64,000 nt of DNA from Isoetes taiwanensis (Eukaryota; Streptophyta; Lycopodiopsida; Isoetales; Isoetaceae): assembly GCA_021234155.1 (NCBI GenBank), contig JAJEKV010000032.1, positions 4,035,835 through 4,099,834 of the forward strand. Direction: 5' to 3'. The notes beneath the pieces are model-generated. The model did not search any database. It saw only the letters and a program-made list of their open reading frames with translations, and was not told the origin of the DNA. Positions 1 to 12,302 of this stretch are shown in pieces. A program made the position numbers and the translations under genes. The first letter of the stretch is position 1, and every line of letters starts with the position of its first letter.

Positions 1-1789
1 GATTGCCAATGTAGTGCTGGCCAGCACCCATGTCTACTTTTCCTCTGCTCTCATTGCCAACAAAGAAACCTACAATGACATCGAAAAATGTCTGAGAAAG
101 TACATTTGGAAAGGTATGCACTTTGTTAGATGGGAAGAAATCACACATAGTAAAAAGGAAGGAGGACTGGGCCTGAAAATTCTCCAAAAACACAGTCAGG
201 CCTTAGGGGCCAAGTATGTATGGAAAGCAATAAATGGCTGGAATTCCCCAGCCATGGAGTTTATCAGATATTGGCTGCAGATTAGCAGACCCTTTGGGAT
301 GAAAAAGTATGCTCACCACATCCCTGATTCTATTTACTATCAATTTAAGTGTGCCCCCAATACTTCCCCTCTCATGAGGAAAATCTTTGAGGCATGGAAC
401 TTAGTGGCAGAAGGATTCGACCACAAGGAGATCAGCTTTGACAGTGCTAATTTCTCCCTTTTTTGGTCACCTATTTTTGCTAGAGAGAATGAAGTTTGCT
501 GGGCTCTCAAACACCCCCAAATATGGAAGAAATGGAAAGAAGCAGGGATAACTCAACTTCAACATGTAATTAATGGCAAGAAAATAGACAAAATGATCTT
601 TGACACCATTATGAATGTTGCTAGCAGTCAAAGTGAATGCACAGGCCCCAAGAGTCCAGACTGGCATATTATGAATTCCGATCATTATAAAGTGGCTTTA
701 GGATACAAGGTGCTAGCCCCAAATAAATCCTTCATTCAGGCAACCAAATGGCATGTACCAAACAAACACCTCATGAACATATTGAGAAATAATTGGAAAT
801 CCTATTCTCAACCTAAAATGCAAGTGTTTATCTGGAGAACCATCCACAATGCTTTAACCTCAAACTGTAATATGTTTGAAAGATGCAAGGATCTGCAAGA
901 CAACCCCAGATGTAAGCTTTGTGGGGACAGATCTGAAACCATAAATCATATGTTCGACTGCCCCAAAATCAGGGAATTCTGGAGATGGCTTGATACTTAT
1001 CTAAGGTCAAAAGGCCACAATCTAGGCAACTGGGCCAATATCATGGACCTCCTCAAGGGATCAAATAGATTTTTAAACACTATCAGGCAGACTGCACTAT
1101 GGATCATATGGAAACACAGGAATAGGGTCAATTATTCAAATCAAAGGGTGGATGTTGCTTGGATGAAAGTAGCCTTCCAAATTGAGATATCCAAGATTGC
1201 CATGGCTCATAAGAACAGTTTAAACAAGATAAATATGATAGTACTTGGTTGTCAATAGGGAAATTTGTTGGTTTGCACAATATCTTTGTTTGTGATGATA
1301 TGCTTATCCCTAATGATCATTTTGTGGTATTCAGAGCTGCTGATTGCCTTGACAACGAGGATGAACTGTAAGCCAAACTTCCCTGACCTGTCAAATTTTG
1401 CAGCTGCTACAGAGATTTTTAATAATCAGCAACTCTGGTCTCTATCACCAACTATTGACCAAGATCTGGAAAAACTGAAACCCTTCATGCTAAACGGCTA
1501 CCAGGCTCATATCCTTGACAGATTTCTTTTCTGCTATGAGAGGCTGCTTACTGATGATCAATTCTCCCAATTCAGAGACATGTTCTATCACCATAAAGCC
1601 TTGCAAGATGCTCATGGAGAGGCCTTGATCCTTTTTTCTGAAACAGCCCCTCTTTGGTTCTTTGCTTTCCCACCCGAATGGAATGACATTGGTTGGCAGG
1701 TGGATCCAGTGGCTTCGGATTTGGTGATCATTGATGAAGAGGAGACTGATTCAGACTTAGATTTTATAGTTCGAGATCCTCCACTCTGA
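1..1789 (+). pseudogene. L1-type LINE ORF2, C-terminal part, broken by an in-frame stop
   Basis: The reading frame is open at the left window edge, so the 5' part lies outside. It encodes the region after the reverse transcriptase palm of plant L1 elements. A zf-RVT-like domain follows at about 830-1000, with the run PKMQVFIWRTIHNAL, then a CxxC...HxxxC cluster (CKLCG, then NHMFDC). The frame meets TAG at 1256-1258 and continues in the same frame to TGA at 1787-1789. The distal 170 residues end in an acidic stretch (EEETDSDLD). One stop therefore splits what looks like one protein. The palm catalytic motifs are not in the window. Assignment to an L1 relic is secure. The identity of the distal part is not, and I do not recognise it. 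Confidence 0.85.
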
Positions 1790-1957
1790 AATCGAACGAA
1801 TTACCTACTGCAGTTTTGTTTTTCTATGTACAAAGGATTCTGGTCCAAATTTCGATGTTATACATATGCGTGCTAAAGGCACAATTTTGAGAGCCTATAT
1901 GGTTCCTATAGTTTCTGATGTAATCATTTGATGAGTAATATAAATCTTCCTTTTCTC

Positions 1958-1988
<31 letters not shown>
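1..1988 (+). mobile_element. L1-type LINE, 3' portion with poly(A) tail
   Basis: The decayed ORF2 is followed by about 170 bp of 3' UTR and an uninterrupted A tract at 1960-1988. The last bases before the tail (CTTCCTTTTCTCC then A) recur in inverted form next to the poly(T) at 55248-55290, so both belong to one L1 family. The 5' end lies outside the window, so no target duplication can be checked. Confidence 0.8.
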
Positions 1989-1990
<2 letters not shown>

Positions 1991-3410
1991 GGAAGGTTAT
2001 AATAATATGTTGGAGGTGCTTTTTAATGGTAAAAGTGTTGGTGTCTTTAATGGTAACAGTGTTGGAGGTGTTTTTAATGGTAACAGTGTTGGAGAAGGTA
2101 AAATTGAGATTGTATTTAAAATATTATTGGAGATGTTGTTAATAATTACGTTAGAAATTTTATATTGGTACTGCGATTGTGTTTATAATAGTGTTTGTGA
2201 GGGTGTTCAAGGACGTGTTTATAATGGTAAGTATTTGTATTGGTATTGGTATTGTGATATGGTTTCTGAAGGTGTTATAATAGTGTTGCAGATGGTGTTT
2301 ATGAGGGTATAGTATTAGGTATTATATAGTCTTATGCATTGGCATTGCTGATGGTGTGATGGCTGTGGTTGTTCATCACAACTTTCTCAAAGATATGATC
2401 CGAAGCGATAAGACAGTGTTGCCTTAATCTAGCAAGATGCTTTTTGTCCTAGTTTTCTGATTCAAAATCTGTTTTGTCTTCATTGGAGCATTCTTTCAGG
2501 AATCTTTTCAGCCATAAAACATTGTTTTAGTTTTTTGAAAATTTTAGCATAATTGTGTTTTATTTGTATTGTGTCATATTTGTATTTAAGATCGGTGTTA
2601 TATTGGTGTTATATTGGTGTTAATAGTGTCATATTTCTGACAATTCAAATTTTATATATAATGTCTTTTTCTGTTTATCTATTTTGTCTTTTTAGGTGTT
2701 GCAAGATCTATGGTGTTGCTTACAAATGTTAGCGGTTTATCTTAATGAAGAGAATGCTTCTTGGATATCTTGATTGTTACATTTCAACATATTTGATCTT
2801 CAAATTTAATATAACAGCATTTGCTTATGATTCAAGTCTTATGCAGAAGCATTGAGGTGTAGAGAGAATTATCTTTTACATTTTTGGACGACAACAAGTT
2901 CTGTTATATTCGACTGTTATATCACTGTTGTTTTCTATTTGTTATCTAATTATTCACTCTTTCAGATGCAGTTGGACGTTCTTGTTGAGATGCAAAGGGC
3001 GCCTTAGATCCCTGAAAGCTATTTATGTATAAACTAAAATCCAATTATTTGATATTTTACGGGGATCATTCATCATCAATTGATCTATACTTACAACATA
3101 TTAACTTTATTGATGTGTGTATTCTTGCATATGTATAAGTACAGATTGAACAAGTTATAGTGTCAATGTGACTGGCTGAAGTTGCGCAAATATAGACTTG
3201 GAGGAAGTATCTTAGTTTAATTGGAGCAGAGTAGAGTATTTGAGAAAATTATTTCGAGTTTATAAGTTAAAAGCGAAGTACTTGAGCAAAGCATTTGAAG
3301 TTTTGAAGCAAAGTATTTGGAGCTCAATTTTGAAGGGTGCCACGGTTTTTCCTTTTGCTTCCCACAAAAGGTTTTTTAACCCAGGCACATGACCAAGGCT
3401 GCAAAGGGGG
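1989..3410. other. AT-rich intergenic stretch with a short decayed tandem repeat
   Basis: No coding frame is convincing. At 2022-2098 there are three decayed copies of a roughly 28-bp unit (TTTAATGGTAACAGTGTTGG). Further downstream come GT-rich runs such as GGTGTTATATTGGTGTTATA near 2590. Nothing else is recognised. Confidence 0.5.
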
Positions 3411-3510
3411 ATGTTGGATGTGTGTGCAGCCTTGGTCACCTTCTGAGTATTTGTATATGGCATTTTATATATTGTATTGTTTGGTTCTCTTTTATTGAGA
3501 GACCAACGTT

Positions 3511-3790
3511 GTAGGGGGATGTTGAGATGCCATGTTGGCTCTCATCCTAACTTGGATGCCTTTCCCTTTGTCCAAACTTGGACATGTCCAAACTTGGACA
3601 TGCCTTTCATGTACATATATAAGTGTTCTATTCTATTCAATACATTACTCTTGGTTTTGGGATTATCTTCTTTGTCTTCTTCTCTTGTATGCTATTCCTT
3701 AGTTTTAACAGCTACATCCTCAGTTTTAATGCCATTCATCCCTACAATCTTGGCTTCTAGCCCTTTCCATCGCTTGCACACAAGCTGGAG
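3511..3790 (+). mobile_element. Possible LTR-retrotransposon end: polypurine tract and LTR start
   Basis: A purine tract (GTAGGGGGA, 3511-3519) is followed directly by TGTTGAGATG at 3520, the usual PPT-TG arrangement at the start of a 3' LTR. A TATA-like run (ATATATAAG) sits about 100 bp inside. The TCCAAACTTGGACATG motif is tandemly duplicated at 3577-3602. No matching second LTR, CA end or target duplication was found, so this may be a fragment. A similar purine-TG junction occurs at 3402-3415. Confidence 0.35.
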
Positions 3791-3876
3791 CTTTCCTCTA
3801 TTGTAGAATTAGAGGAAGAACTAAAAACCTTCTAAACATCACAGAGAGCTTAAAAACATGGTTCTTTACAAGCTTG

Positions 3877-3938
3877 ACAAGAATTAGGTGCCATGGTATC
3901 CAACAACAAGAATTAGGTGCCATGGTATCCAACAACAA
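3877..3938. repeat. 29-bp perfect tandem duplication
   Basis: The unit ACAAGAATTAGGTGCCATGG plus nine bases (TATCCAACA) occurs twice in immediate succession. It is a recent local duplication in non-coding sequence. Confidence 0.8.
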
Positions 3939-4864
3939 GCAAAATTGTGCCGGAATGGCAAATATATTAGAAATAGAATTGCAGCAACAATGAATTTGGC
4001 ACAAAAGGGACAACGTGTCTAAACAACCAACTGGATAATGGCAGACCGAAGGAAACTTGGGCACATCAAAAGAAGAAAAGGAACAACGGTGGCCAACACT
4101 AGGAAGAAGGAAGGAAAATGCACAATGAGAGCTGTACGGAAGAAAGGGACGTGAAAGAACCTAAATAAGAAGATAGAAGGGAAAAAGACAAAATAACTAA
4201 CCGCTAGCTACCCTCGTAGTTCTAGACACTTGTTTACCTTCTATTCTATGAAACGAAGGTAAACATCATTTCTTTTTGACACAGATGCTACCTGAATTGA
4301 AGGCACCCCAGTACTAGTAAGGAACACTGCTACAAAGCTTCTTGTTCTGCCACTTGCACAAGATATAAATCTCCATAGTTTATCGCCTTCTATTACCAAT
4401 AAAATAATGTATCCAACCTCCTTGTCTTTGGATGGAAGGGTTGGAATAATCAATGGTGTCATTAGCAGTACGCACATTTACTTCTCTTCAGCCATAGTTG
4501 CAGATAAGGCCACCTACACACAAATAGTTGCAGCCATAGTTGCAGTTGAACTCAAAAGTACTTTGTTATTAACCATTACATAGTCAACATGCCAATTAAG
4601 TTGATGTTTCTTTTGTCTGCTTTGTACACCTTTTTCCTTTTTGTTTGGAGAAGCCAACATGCCAACTATACATTGATGAACTTCCTTTTTTTATTTTCTA
4701 TATTCGAGGGATGTGAAATGAACCAATCTTTTTCAAGAAGATAAAATTCCCCCAAATGTAGATTGTCAGATACGTCCTTCATCCAATCGTGAATGTGCAT
4801 TTTCTAGGTACCTACAATTATCTCTTCTACTTCCTGTACAATCTTACATGGTCAAGATGGTATA

Positions 4865-4930
4865 AATTAATACCGTGAGAGTGCAAGAGGTTTAGACATA
4901 TATCGCCTGAGTTTTCTCACGGTATAAATT
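4865..4930. repeat. Short inverted repeat, 16-bp arms
   Basis: AATTAATACCGTGAGA at 4865-4880 faces TCTCACGGTATAAATT at 4915-4930, pairing at 15 of 16 positions around a 34-bp loop. The arm core ATTTATACCGT appears once more at 7616-7625. It could be a small hairpin or a MITE relic. Confidence 0.6.
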
Positions 4931-4959
4931 TTTAAGTTAATACAAACCGTTAAATCTAA

Positions 4960-5065
4960 TACTTTTAAATTGAAATCCCCCTGATACCCCCTTTGGTTTG
5001 GGTGCATGTTCACACGGGGAGTGACAGCGGGCATCGAGAGCTGTTGAATGAGCATATTTTGCAAG
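4960..5065. repeat. Dispersed repeat, copy 1 (second copy at 55160-55240)
   Basis: Sequence around CCCTTTGGTTTGGGTGCATG and TTCACACGGGGAGTGAC closely matches the stretch near 55186-55230 on the same strand. The family is unknown and no coding frame is shared. Confidence 0.5.
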
Positions 5066-5589
5066 TTATTCCTCAATCTAGACCGTAAATAGCGATTCTC
5101 GTTTGTGGGGTATGCTTGTACAATTTTTGGTATACTATATAATGAGGTTTGCTAAATGGATGCTAAATACTATAAGGTTTGAGGGAATGTACTTAATAGA
5201 TGTAACACTACATGATGTGCATAATAGCTTGGTTACTCTAAGTGAAAAATTATTTCCCAAGGCATGTTCTATTCTCCAATATGCTACCCGTAAGCTAAGC
5301 GGAACAATGCATAAAGTATCAGGCTTCCTATTTATCTATCTATCTATTTGTATAAGTTGAGTCCATGTTTCGGACAAACATGGCATGGAAAATTACTTTT
5401 GAGCACCCTTGCATCAATGTAGACACAATAAACCAGACGTGTTTGAAAGCACATCTAATTATATATCTAACTACCTACCATGTTGAACTGAAGATTTCAT
5501 CCGTGTGATGTGAAAATAAGGAGCAATAAAGGTGCTTTGAATGGAGAAGTTGCTAGAAGACTAGTAGCCATGCTTAACAGCGCTATGTT

Positions 5590-5881
5590 GGATGTTCATA
5601 GACTGTAATGCTACACTCCAAGCTGTCATACGTGGCATACATTTTAATAAAATTACTTCCAATGATAATATCTATGTCAAGCCCACGCTCTGCTCCATGA
5701 TCTGTACATTGCGACATGCTCTTAAATTGCATGAAAATGTAATATTATCAGGTTTTATGTGTTCTTCTTCCATCCTCTCAAAATAGTATAATGCCATTAT
5801 GCCTTTATCATATTGGGCAATTCCTGCAATGAACACATATAAAAGACCAAATTTTGCATAATTCTTCCATTCTATCACCAC
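5590..5881 (-). pseudogene. PPR-protein pseudogene fragment
   Basis: On the minus strand the peptide runs VFIAGIAQYDKGIMALYYFE, RMEEEHIKPDNITFSCNLRA, and then CRN. This is the classic pentatricopeptide pattern (I-x-G-x-A-Q...A-L-x-x-F-x-x-M...IKPD-x-ITF...L-x-A-C). A frameshift near 5680 moves the frame. The continuation then reads DIIIGSNFIKMYATYDSLEC, the next PPR unit (usually ..NALIDMYAKCGSLE..). Plant PPR genes of the PLS class are large organellar RNA-binding proteins. Only about two units survive, with no start codon and a broken frame, so it is a relic. Its possible source gene is outside the window. Confidence 0.7.
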
Positions 5882-5899
5882 TTTTCATACATGTGAATG

Positions 5900-6755
5900 A
5901 TTCTTCCATTCTATCACAGTTTTCGTACGTGTTAATAGGGAATTACCCCCCAGAGTTTCCTGCTGCAGTCCATAAACTTCTACCAGACTACAAATAAACC
6001 TATCGTGTTCTACTGCTCATGCTTTCAAAATAACAGAGAATGTGACTTTAGCTAGTTTCACCCTATTGTTTTGCATCATTGCAAAATAATTCAGTGCAAT
6101 GGCTATGGTTTATGAAGCTCCTGCTGCATCTGCAATTTTATTCCTGAAAGGTGTAAGGCAGTCAGATGTCAAAAGTGTGCTTCTCATATTGCAAGATATT
6201 TCTGTTATTTAAGCCTACTTTGAGGCCCTTGTTTTCTGCAGGAACAGCCAGTGCACTGTTTATATCCTGTTGGTTTCCAGAGGTTTCTAGAGATAGCATG
6301 CTGCTTGCATATGAGTATTGAAATATAAGGGAAAGAATTTAAAACAAGTTTGTTGAGGAACATTTTTACATAACTTGGGATGCTTAACTTGGGAGCGGAT
6401 CGAGGAGATGAGCTCCACACCTCCTGAAGCCCTATGGCTATTCCAGTGATTTGGAATCCTTGCTTTCTTTCTCCAACGTTTCTTCTGCAACCTAGACTCT
6501 GTCCATGATCTGGGACCTTCTGAAGGGCCATCAGTGCAAAACACGGGAGGTTTTTGGCAAGGGTTTTCTGGAACGTCTGTTGCATAATCCCTTTGAATTT
6601 TGTGAAAAGCAAAGTCTATAAGTTCGATAGAAATATAACAACGTTTTTTTTCTTTTTTTCTTTTTCTTTTTTTTTTTTTTTTTTTGGGGGAGGAGATAAC
6701 ACTCCACCCAATAAAAATATAGAGCACAATTCACAAGATAAGATAAGATAAGATA

Positions 6756-6787
<32 letters not shown>

Positions 6788-7830
6788 AAAAAGCAATAAG
6801 AAATTTCATGCAAAAGACATGCCAAACCCATTGTGCACATGCAAGGAAGTACAACAAAACCACATGACTTACTTTTTGATAAAAAAAAATCAACGGCCGA
6901 GAAAGAGTGCATTTTAGAAATATTATTCAGTACATTTGCTCGAATACAACTACAAAATCATAGGAAAACCATATTAAAAAGCGTATAAAAACTTAAAAGA
7001 AACTCTGTTGTTATGCTAGATATTGAGGTATATATATACCATCAGGGTTAAGCAGTGTGAAATACTGATGCCTTAAATCTTGGGTGGGATAAATTTATAA
7101 AATTTTCATGCTTTTTAGTTAGACAAGGGCAAATTAGGTAGCAAATTTTGTGGTTGACGTGTAGTCAAAGTTGCATGTTTCTCATAAAATAAACATTAAC
7201 AATACCTTTTTGCAGCTCAAAATTTGATGTTAAAGGCAAAGGCCAACAAATTTCTGCAAAAGAGGAAGTATTTGACGTGAAAACACAACATGGTACGTTC
7301 ACAGGGGTGCGAGGAGTAGTAGCCCTTCAAAGGCTTACCTTTTCATTTATAACAAACCTGAAAGAGATACATTTAAAACAGATAAATACTATCCAGTAGG
7401 GAAATGTGTGGAGTAATGGAAACTGACGTTTACGATGAAATTTTGATGTAGACAATAAGTAATGACAAGGAGGTTAACTATCTCCTTAATTTTGCCATGA
7501 TGCATATAAGTATGTGCAAGCCTACAGATGTTCATGAGTACATAGATGAAACTCTAAAGAGGGGCACGTAAGTAGAACACTTAAAAATTGCAACTTTGTT
7601 TTGTCCTGATATAAATTTATACCGTCTGGAGACTAAAATAGTTTTCTATCTGCAGAACATTGTAAACATTCTCGCAAATGCCGAGGGACAAGAAACTAAC
7701 AACGTAAATTATGTATTCTTTGATATCCATGGAGTTTGGGTGGTTTTATGATGCAGCACATAACATGTATTGCCATAACATGTATTGCTACTGACACCCC
7801 CTATTATGACGAGATCTCCTCTTAGTAGCA
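5900..7830. other. Non-coding stretch with poly(T) and a pentanucleotide microsatellite
   Basis: No supported gene. A T-rich run at 6644-6685 is followed by GGGGGAGGAGATAACACTCC and then a (GATAA)n microsatellite at 6734-6785. Read on the minus strand, the poly(A) end preceded by ATTTTTATTGGGTGGAG could be the tail of a small retroposed element. The rest is AT-rich with no pattern I can name. Confidence 0.5.
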
Positions 7831-7835
7831 TGCTA

Positions 7836-8637
7836 TATTTCTCCAGCTGCTTACCAAGGGACGGATGGTCTATCCAAATTGGGGCTTAAACTCTCTGAAT
7901 GGCAACAGAATTATGACATGCTTGTGATGGAAGATTTAAATGGCTGGACAGGGGACATACAAGCTCCAAAAATATTTTTGGATTCTGAAGCTGGCACAAT
8001 CAACATGGAGACATGGACTGGTTTCACCCGCAGTAGTTGTCACAAAGAATTCAACACAGCAGGGCAGCAGATTTTGAACCTTTGTTCATCTCTAAATATG
8101 GTAATCTTCAATGGGACTTTTCCCGAATCAGATGGGTACACTTTCAGATCTGAAAACTCAGATGTATTCACCTACTCAACCATTGATTATGTAACTGGAG
8201 AGCCCTACACAGCCGAGATGATCCAAGACTTCAAGATTGGAAGTTTTTCAAATGATAGTGATCACACTCCTATCATGATAACACTTGCTGCCCGCAGGCT
8301 CCAGCCAACTGTAACCAGCAAGCGTCGCACTCTCTATAAAGCTTCCCGCATGGAAGAATTCCATCAAGAACTTCTCAAAGGATTGTCGGCTATAAACTCA
8401 TTGAACAGCATCCATGCTAAAGCCTCTGCTCTCAACAAACTTCTAGTGAATACAGTAAGGCAAGTGCATGGAATACATACTCGGAAGCGTGGATCTCAGC
8501 CTAGAAATGCATGGTATGATAGTGACTTGAGGTGGCTTAAAAAACAAACAGACACTCCGTCTGGGCTTCGCACATATAAACAGATGGTCAAGGCAAAGAA
8601 AAAGGCATGGATACATGCAAAGCAAAAAAACATTTGA
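7836..8637 (+). pseudogene. LINE endonuclease domain (C-terminal two thirds)
   Basis: The frame carries late motifs of the apurinic-like endonuclease fold. MEDLNGWTGD corresponds to the GDFNAHTG block, with the catalytic G replaced by E. TIDYV matches the IDY(V/I) block. SDHTPIMI is the final SDH motif with the active-site histidine. The N-terminal E-containing motif is absent. A linker of about 120 residues follows. The next open frame overlaps this one by 23 bases, so a frameshift separates endonuclease from RT. Confidence 0.8.
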
Positions 8638-9911
8638 GCCGCAATCCAAGCGATCTGGGAAATGGTTCTGGAAGCAATTGGCCCCTCCAACCAAGGAACT
8701 GATGTTGACAGATCCACAGGTATGGAAAGCCTATGCTTTACATTTATACTTTAAGGGAGAAGGCAGATTACATTTACCTGAAGATGTGAATCCTAGTTAT
8801 GTGATCACTCTAGAAGATGTCAAGCAAGGAATAGTAGGACTCGCCAAAGGGAAAGCACAAGATATCGATGGCCTCATAGTTGAACACATCCAAGACGGAG
8901 GTGAAGAGCTAGCAAGCTTGATCTCCGAACTATTTAACCAAGCAATTAAGGATGGGTTCCCCGAGGCTTGGATTACTAGCTTGATACATCCAATCCATAA
9001 ACACGGAGATGTGATGCTGCCACAGAATTATAGAACTATTATGATCAGCCCCATACTCGCCAAATTGTTTGGAAAAATATTTGACTTGAAGCTAACTAAT
9101 TGGGCAGAACAACACAATGCAAGAGCACGAGGACAGGCCGGGTTCAGACATGGCTTCTCAACCATAGATCACCTGCTTACATTCCGCACCTCGTTAGAAG
9201 AAGCAAAATCGAAAGGAAAGCCGCTGGTCTGTTGTTTTGTCGATTTCACCAAGCTATTAGATCGCTTAATTCAGCTAGATGTCCCGAAAGAATGGGTTCA
9301 AGCGACAGGAAGAATGTATGAGACAGTCCGTGGTAGAGTGGTCACTCCTTCTGGAGAATCCGAACTAATCATTAGCGATGTTGGAGTAAAACAGGGAATC
9401 AGGGATGCACACTCTCTCCCACTTTATTCGGACTGTACATTGACCAATTAGAGGAGTTTCTCAAGAATTCAAATTGCTGCTTTCCACGTCTCTTCTAAGA
9501 AATGGTAATACTCCTCCTATGCTGTTATTTTCCCATACATTTAGTGATCTGCAAAGACAATTGGACGTTCTGGGAGAATTTTGTTTACGATTTGGTTTAG
9601 CTGTGAACCTAAACAAGACTAAGGTCTTGAGCTTCGGGATGAAACCCGCTGACCTGTTTTATCAGGGAGAATTGATACAGCCATCTCAGTCCTATAAATA
9701 CTTAGGACGTGAGATATTTACAGGGAGAAGAACTTGGACAAAGGGCATTGATATCAGAATTTCCGCAGCCTTGAAAGCATTCTACGCATTAGCAAACACC
9801 GCCAAGCATGCACATTACCCATTGGCATTGCGGAAGAAGCCATTCAAGCCCCGTGACACTAGTTATATTGTATGCAAGCGAGATTTGGGGGCCCTCGTTG
9901 TGCAAGTCTAA
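8615..9911 (+). pseudogene. LINE reverse transcriptase, catalytic core deleted
   Basis: RT blocks visible in order are the KGKAQDIDGLIVEHI region, ITSLIHPIHKHGD, NYRTIMISPILAKLFGKI, QAGFRHGFSTIDHLL, and CCFVDFTKLLDR. The last normally reads FVDFxKAFDxV, so the catalytic Asp of the A motif sits in a shortened block. GVKQG is present. The frame ends at 9451 and resumes at 9474, where LLFSHTFSDLQRQLD follows. Minus-strand relatives in this window have LIYADDVDLL at that point. The YADD residues are missing here, so this copy cannot make active RT. CLRFGLAVNLNKTKVLSFG follows, the block after YADD. Confidence 0.85.
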
Positions 9912-9945
9912 ATGGCCGGAAATTGAATCAATCTAGAAAACATGG

Positions 9946-10614
9946 TTGCATATGACCTTGAGGGTGAAGAGGGCAGTCTCGTATGAAGTTATGCTATTTG
10001 ATAGCAGGTCATATCCGCTGGAAATTCAATCCATGAGTAACACCCTGAGATACTTAGATCAAAAGAAGAAAGCACATGATGATTCCCTGATACATCTGGC
10101 ACTTAATGCAACAAAATTGGAATCCGATGGCAAAAGCGGCGGGTATAAAGATTTAACCAAATGGTTTGGCAGATGGAACCTAGCTATCTCCATATACTCA
10201 GACGAGTTCAAGGCACAGGCCTTTAGCTCATATTGTGATCTATCTTCCAAGAAAAAAGTGCAATATTACATTAGGGACTTCAATCCCAAGCGAATCCATA
10301 GTATTCAACCGTATTTGCGCCTCCACAGTATGTTTCCGGGGCAAATAAGGGCAATCGCATGTATCCGCATGAGCTCCCACCATCTAATGATTGAAAAAGG
10401 CAGATGGATGAAACTGGAAGAAGATCAAAGAATCTGTAGTTGTGAAGACAGTGTAGAAACCGAGCACCATGCCATTTACTTATGTCATAAGCATGATACC
10501 CTTCGTGCTAAATATCCTTTGGTTGCTTGGAATTTACCCCTGGACGAGATATTCCAACATCACCCTACACTCCCTCATTTGGGATGTTTCCTTCGGGAAC
10601 TTTTACAGATCTGA
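9946..10614 (+). pseudogene. LINE C-terminal region with Cys/His cluster
   Basis: This follows the RT thumb and holds a putative zinc-binding cluster, CSCEDSVETEHHAIYLCHKH. The layout matches CQYCQIGVIEDESHTLQSC in the 12-kb LINE and CQCCQTGAIEDESHTFQSY in the 48-kb LINE. The preceding IRAIACIRMSSHHLMIEKGR block matches RLIASIRTGAHHLQIETGRW in those copies. Conservation across three diverged copies argues for a real domain, probably in RNA or target binding. Its exact role is inferred. Confidence 0.75.
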
Positions 10615-10678
10615 TACATTGGAGTTTGAAAGCTGTTTCTTCATATCCCACATCTTCTGTTGACACATTTGTATGTTT

Positions 10679-10706
10679 GTCCCATAGCCCACGGGCTTCT
10701 GCGGAC
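10679..10706 (+). promoter_or_regulatory. LINE 3'-terminal hairpin (RT recognition candidate)
   Basis: GTCC (10679-10682), inner stem GCCC-AC-GGGC (10687-10696), then GGAC (10703-10706). Other copies have GACC/GGTC or GGCC/GGCC at the inner stem, so pairing is kept while bases change. It lies directly upstream of the (ATT)n tail. Confidence 0.75.
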
Positions 10707-10715
10707 GTTAATAAA

Positions 10716-10879
<164 letters not shown>

Positions 10880-10929
10880 TTCTTCTTTGGAATGGACACA
10901 TATTTAAGTTTGTTCCTAGGAAGATCACA

Positions 10930-12027
10930 TAATGTCAAGAACTTTCAAGTAGCCTGAAAAATGTTTTTACTCATGTTTTAATAATTGGCAAAGGGTTGCT
11001 TTATCCTTGAAAAATACTCTTGTTGGCGAGTATATTTTCAAAAACGCACATGCAATTCTCATGCAACCGAATTACATTATTATTATTTCTGGAATATATA
11101 TGATCACATGCACAAAATATTAGACCCGTGGAACCCATAACATGCTTTAAGTGCATGAGCTTGGCTGGTGTGATCCCAAATGCTACACAATGGCTAGATC
11201 CCTTGATGCATGTGCAGGCACGCTAAGTAGAATCAGTTAAGAATTAATTTCTTGGCATTCATTCTTGTTATATAATATTATGCAGTAAAATGTTTGGGGA
11301 TCTAGGCTACAATACAAATTAGTAGTTCCGGTGGAAGGGTCAACAAGTTCATCTTCTCTCAATCAAGGGAAATTTGAATATGGGAATTCCTAACTCAGAT
11401 CTGCTTTTTTCTCTTAGGCTTTCAAGTTTGATGTTCCCTTGGTGGAGGAGCAAGTTTCGGGGCTGCTTCTTTCTCAAGATTTTTGCTCAGTCTAAGCTTT
11501 GAAACAAGCATTTCATAAGGCGTTTTTTCTGTTTTAGCTCTCATTCTTTGTATAAGACTACTCTTTGGAATTGGCAGACGTTATTCATTACTTATGACAA
11601 ATGAATAACATAAGCTACCATGCAGACGGATTTCGGAGCAGCAAATGATTGAGTCAGTCTGATTTCCTAAATCCTGTTTGTTCTTTTTCCCCTAGTGAAA
11701 TCTGTGGTTTTGGAAAACCTGTTCATTGCCATTCAATCTCAACTTAACATTGATCGAGGTGTCAATTTTCAAGGCCGTAATGCAAGCTTTTTATAATCTG
11801 TGTTTTACTGTGTTGCTCGCCATTGTTCATATTCTTTTCTTTGCTATTATAAGTTTGCAGCTTTGAGTAGAGCCACTTCAAATACATGAAATCCAAGTAA
11901 ATGATTTGACAGCTTGCAACAGATTGCTTTAATATAAAACTTATCTTGTTACTATGTTTTAGGCTGTTGAAGATGATGCATAGGCATTAGAACTTATGAA
12001 AACTAAATATATCTTGAGCTGGAGTAT

Positions 12028-12028
<1 letters not shown>
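10930..12028. other. AT-rich intergenic DNA, nothing recognised
   Basis: Neither strand has an open frame with family character, and there are no clear repeats. Poly-pyrimidine patches near 11390-11560 are not tied to a gene. Confidence 0.5.

Positions 12029-12118
<90 letters not shown>
12029..12118 (-). repeat. (GAAA)n / (TTTC)n microsatellite tail
   Basis: About 22 units without interruption. It abuts the LINE 3' hairpin on one side and CTATACTCCAGC (minus strand) on the other. Confidence 0.95.
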
Positions 12119-12119
<1 letters not shown>

Positions 12120-12245
12120 TTTTATCGTCCACTGAGACCAATCAGCCTATGGGATCCAGAAGGAGTGCAGCAAACTTATTACTGTCCGGGTTAAAAAAAA
12201 CCCCGCCCCGAAGGGTTTTCAAGGGAAAAACCGTGGCCGTAATAA
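12119..12245 (-). promoter_or_regulatory. LINE 3' UTR: conserved stem plus terminal hairpin
   Basis: On the minus strand GAAAACCCTTCGGGGCGGGG and TTTTTTTT can pair as AAAACCC/GGGTTTT (about 12191-12222). A second fold, CCCATAGGCTGATTGGTCTC then AGTGGAC (12127-12156), has inner stem GGCT/GGTC. The (TTTC)n tail follows at once. Confidence 0.7.
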
Positions 12246-12302
12246 GAATGATGTCAAATTGTACAAGTATACATTATCATGAAATAAATGTATGTATACA
12301 TG

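Noticed and set aside
3330-3380. LINE 3'-UTR stem resembling those at 12.2 and 49.2 kb
   Set aside because: CACGGTTTTTCC and GGTTTTTTAACCC look similar, but no terminal hairpin or microsatellite follows. Such wording is also common in copia LTRs.
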